DNA from: an uncultured Lentisphaeria bacterium
GTDB taxonomy: Bacteria; Verrucomicrobiota; Lentisphaeria; Victivallales; Victivallaceae
Assembly (NCBI GenBank): GCA_903821255.1
Contig: CAIJKT010000910.1
Coordinates: forward strand, 1 to 6,456
Direction of reading: 5' to 3'
Length of the DNA: 6,456 nucleotides
Part shown: one piece after another, positions 4,973 to 6,456 of the stretch
Numbering within the stretch: position 1 is the first letter of the stretch
How the letters are laid out: every line of letters begins with the position of its first letter
The notes under the pieces: generated by a model
What the model was told of the DNA's origin: nothing
Seen by the model: the letters and a program-made list of their open reading frames with translations, nothing else
Databases searched by the model: none
Translations under genes and position numbers: made by a program

Positions 4973-6456
4973 ATGAAATATATTATTTTAATTTTTTGCT
5001 TAATCGCGGTACTGACACAAACTTTCGCCACATCAATTCCCGATTCTTACCGTGAAATAACCATTGCGGGGAAGCGAGTACTGAGTGACACCGCTCAAAG
5101 CTCCACCAAACTGATTTTCTTCATGCCGGACGAAATAAAAAGCGCCAGATTGATTGATGCGGGCGGCCAGGAGCGCAACATTACTGTTCTGATGCGGCAG
5201 GGCAGTCAGGTTTCTGTATTTTTTGACGGCGCTCCCGGAGAAGAACTGAGTATTGAGTTTTCTCGCGAACCGGAGAACCGGAAAACAGCAGAGCAAATTT
5301 CCGGACTGCTGCATCTTGTCAGAAGGTTCAGCACTGATACCGCAGTAAACAATATCGAAGATTTCAGAAAGCTGTGGGACGCAAGCGGAGCTTCAGTCGG
5401 AGGATTTGCTAAAAAAGTTTTTTCCGGGGCGAATCCATACTCGCAGAACATGAATTCCATACATATCTATAAAGGTTTTATCAACATCCCCAATGACGAT
5501 AATTATACTTTTTACACCGCATCGACCGATGCCTCGTTTCTGCTGATTGACAATCAAGTAATTGCCGCATGGCCGGGCAGACACTGGGTGGGCGAAGGCC
5601 TTTACGGCGTGTATAAAGGAACCGTGAAACTGATTAAAGGCATTCACCGTTTCGAATATCTCCATGCCAACAGTCAATGGTCGTGTTATGCTATAGCTGC
5701 CTACAGTCTGCCGAATGACAAGAATATGACGATCATCCCGGATAAAATGTTTACTCCGGTGCTGGAAGCCGTCCAGGGACCGCTCCTTGATATGCAGGGG
5801 CATCCGCTGCCGGACTTTTCATGGGAGAATGAATCCATGCTGGATTTGGAGAAGCTTCAAATGTACCGCATCGTCTGCAAACCGGCAAATATATCCGGAC
5901 AGGCAAAATGGACTTGGGGGGACAATACTCAGGCACAGAATAACCGCAGTGTTCATTATTATTTCGTGCAGGGAAAATATCCGGCGACGCTGGAAGCCGA
6001 CAATGGACGCGCCGCTCAGCAAATTGAGGTCACCTGCCGCTTCGAGCAGCAGCTAATTCCCGATGACGAGGCGGTAAAAATGGTTTCAGAAGCTATGGAA
6101 CAGGAAAAAATCATTGGTATCCAGCGCGAAGGTTATGCCTTTATCACGAATGCCATACTCCTGTTTAAAATGAAAAAGCAGGCCGTTGAATTTTACTCCA
6201 GAGTGCTGGAAAAAAATAATCTCATTCCGCCGGACGTAGTTTTGAATTATTTCCAGGGGCTTATATTGGAGGATCTGTTAAAAATTGAGAAATATGAAGA
6301 GGCCGAAAAAGAATTCAAGAGATTTCTCGCTCAGATTAAAAATCCTAAATGCCTGGCTCTGAGTAAACTGGAATACGCCAGGATGCTTTTCTACTGCATG
6401 GGACGTAATGCCGATGCGGAAAGGCAATTTAATGAAATTGACCGCAAATATATTCC
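4973..6456 (+). CDS. Exported protein with PA14-like, PKD-like and helical-repeat regions (3' end outside window)
   Basis: 494 codons are open to the right edge without a stop. Residues 1-19 form a short Sec signal peptide (MK, hydrophobic core, TFA|TS cleavage region), so the protein acts in the periplasm or outside the cell. Residues 20-100 are beta-rich and unrecognised. Residues about 160-245 look like a PA14-type module: GFINIPNDDNYTFYT (168-182), then TDASFLLIDNQVI (185-197) and a KGIHRFEY strand (222-229), matching the usual 'Y.F....dDgs.LyiDg..v...G.h...l.y' order. Residues about 282-353 resemble a PKD/Ig-like fold with WTWGDNT (313-319) and HYYFVQGKYPATL (328-340). From about 365 on the protein is alpha-helical with TPR-like helix pairs (for example 391-413, 423-452, 462-489). 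The start is fixed by an in-frame TAA at 4967-4969; the Shine-Dalgarno is weak (CAGGA 4955-4959, 13 nt away). PA14 modules often bind carbohydrate, but no catalytic domain is visible here. Its specific function is unknown. Confidence 0.82.
   Translation, partial: MKYIILIFCLIAVLTQTFATSIPDSYREITIAGKRVLSDTAQSSTKLIFFMPDEIKSARLIDAGGQERNITVLMRQGSQVSVFFDGAPGEELSIEFSREPENRKTAEQISGLLHLVRRFSTDTAVNNIEDFRKLWDASGASVGGFAKKVFSGANPYSQNMNSIHIYKGFINIPNDDNYTFYTASTDASFLLIDNQVIAAWPGRHWVGEGLYGVYKGTVKLIKGIHRFEYLHANSQWSCYAIAAYSLPNDKNMTIIPDKMFTPVLEAVQGPLLDMQGHPLPDFSWENESMLDLEKLQMYRIVCKPANISGQAKWTWGDNTQAQNNRSVHYYFVQGKYPATLEADNGRAAQQIEVTCRFEQQLIPDDEAVKMVSEAMEQEKIIGIQREGYAFITNAILLFKMKKQAVEFYSRVLEKNNLIPPDVVLNYFQGLILEDLLKIEKYEEAEKEFKRFLAQIKNPKCLALSKLEYARMLFYCMGRNADAERQFNEIDRKYI

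Noticed and set aside
5206..5803. Overlapping minus-strand open frames (5206-5460 and 5393-5803) inside the exported-protein gene
   Set aside because: The plus-strand frame is open across the whole region, begins with a signal peptide and shows PA14-like motifs; the antisense frames have none.

Overview
The window looks like chromosomal DNA from a Gram-negative-type bacterium of the PVC superphylum, most likely Lentisphaerota or a close relative. This is inference from protein character: a GYF_2-type domain fused to an RDD-type membrane segment, a family-39 glycosyltransferase with a GDW...FPExVPPL loop, a tandem CNNM/CBS pair, and a secreted PA14/PKD-like/helical-repeat protein. No rRNA or other phylogenetic marker is present. 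I see no mobile element, CRISPR array, tRNA or rRNA.

Layout. Positions 1-710 (minus strand) hold the N-terminal 236 codons of a GYF_2/RDD-type membrane protein that runs off the left edge. A 172-bp AT-rich divergent region (711-882) carries a good candidate -10 for that gene, a short hairpin, and an open frame of 14 codons with a Shine-Dalgarno-like sequence. On the plus strand come a GT39-like polyprenyl-phosphate-sugar glycosyltransferase (883-2514), a full-length CNNM-CBS-CBS-CorC_HlyC protein (2579-3850), and a shorter CNNM-CBS-CBS paralogue (3847-4839) whose start overlaps the previous stop by ATGA. After a 133-bp AT-rich gap with a plausible promoter, an exported multidomain protein starts at 4973 and runs off the right edge. 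Every start is fixed by an in-frame stop codon within nine codons upstream.

How they fit together. The two CNNM proteins are very probably co-translated and may form a heteromer. The first keeps the Ser/Asn/Gly/Glu residues typical of the CNNM transmembrane ion site. The second has lost most of them, which suggests one transporting and one regulatory subunit. The glycosyltransferase is probably in the same transcript but need not share a function. The last gene is likely its own transcription unit and acts in the periplasm or at the cell surface. Overall this is an ordinary envelope-related region. The most notable points are the asymmetric CNNM pair and the PA14/PKD-like/helical-repeat architecture; I do not see convincing evidence of a wholly new system.
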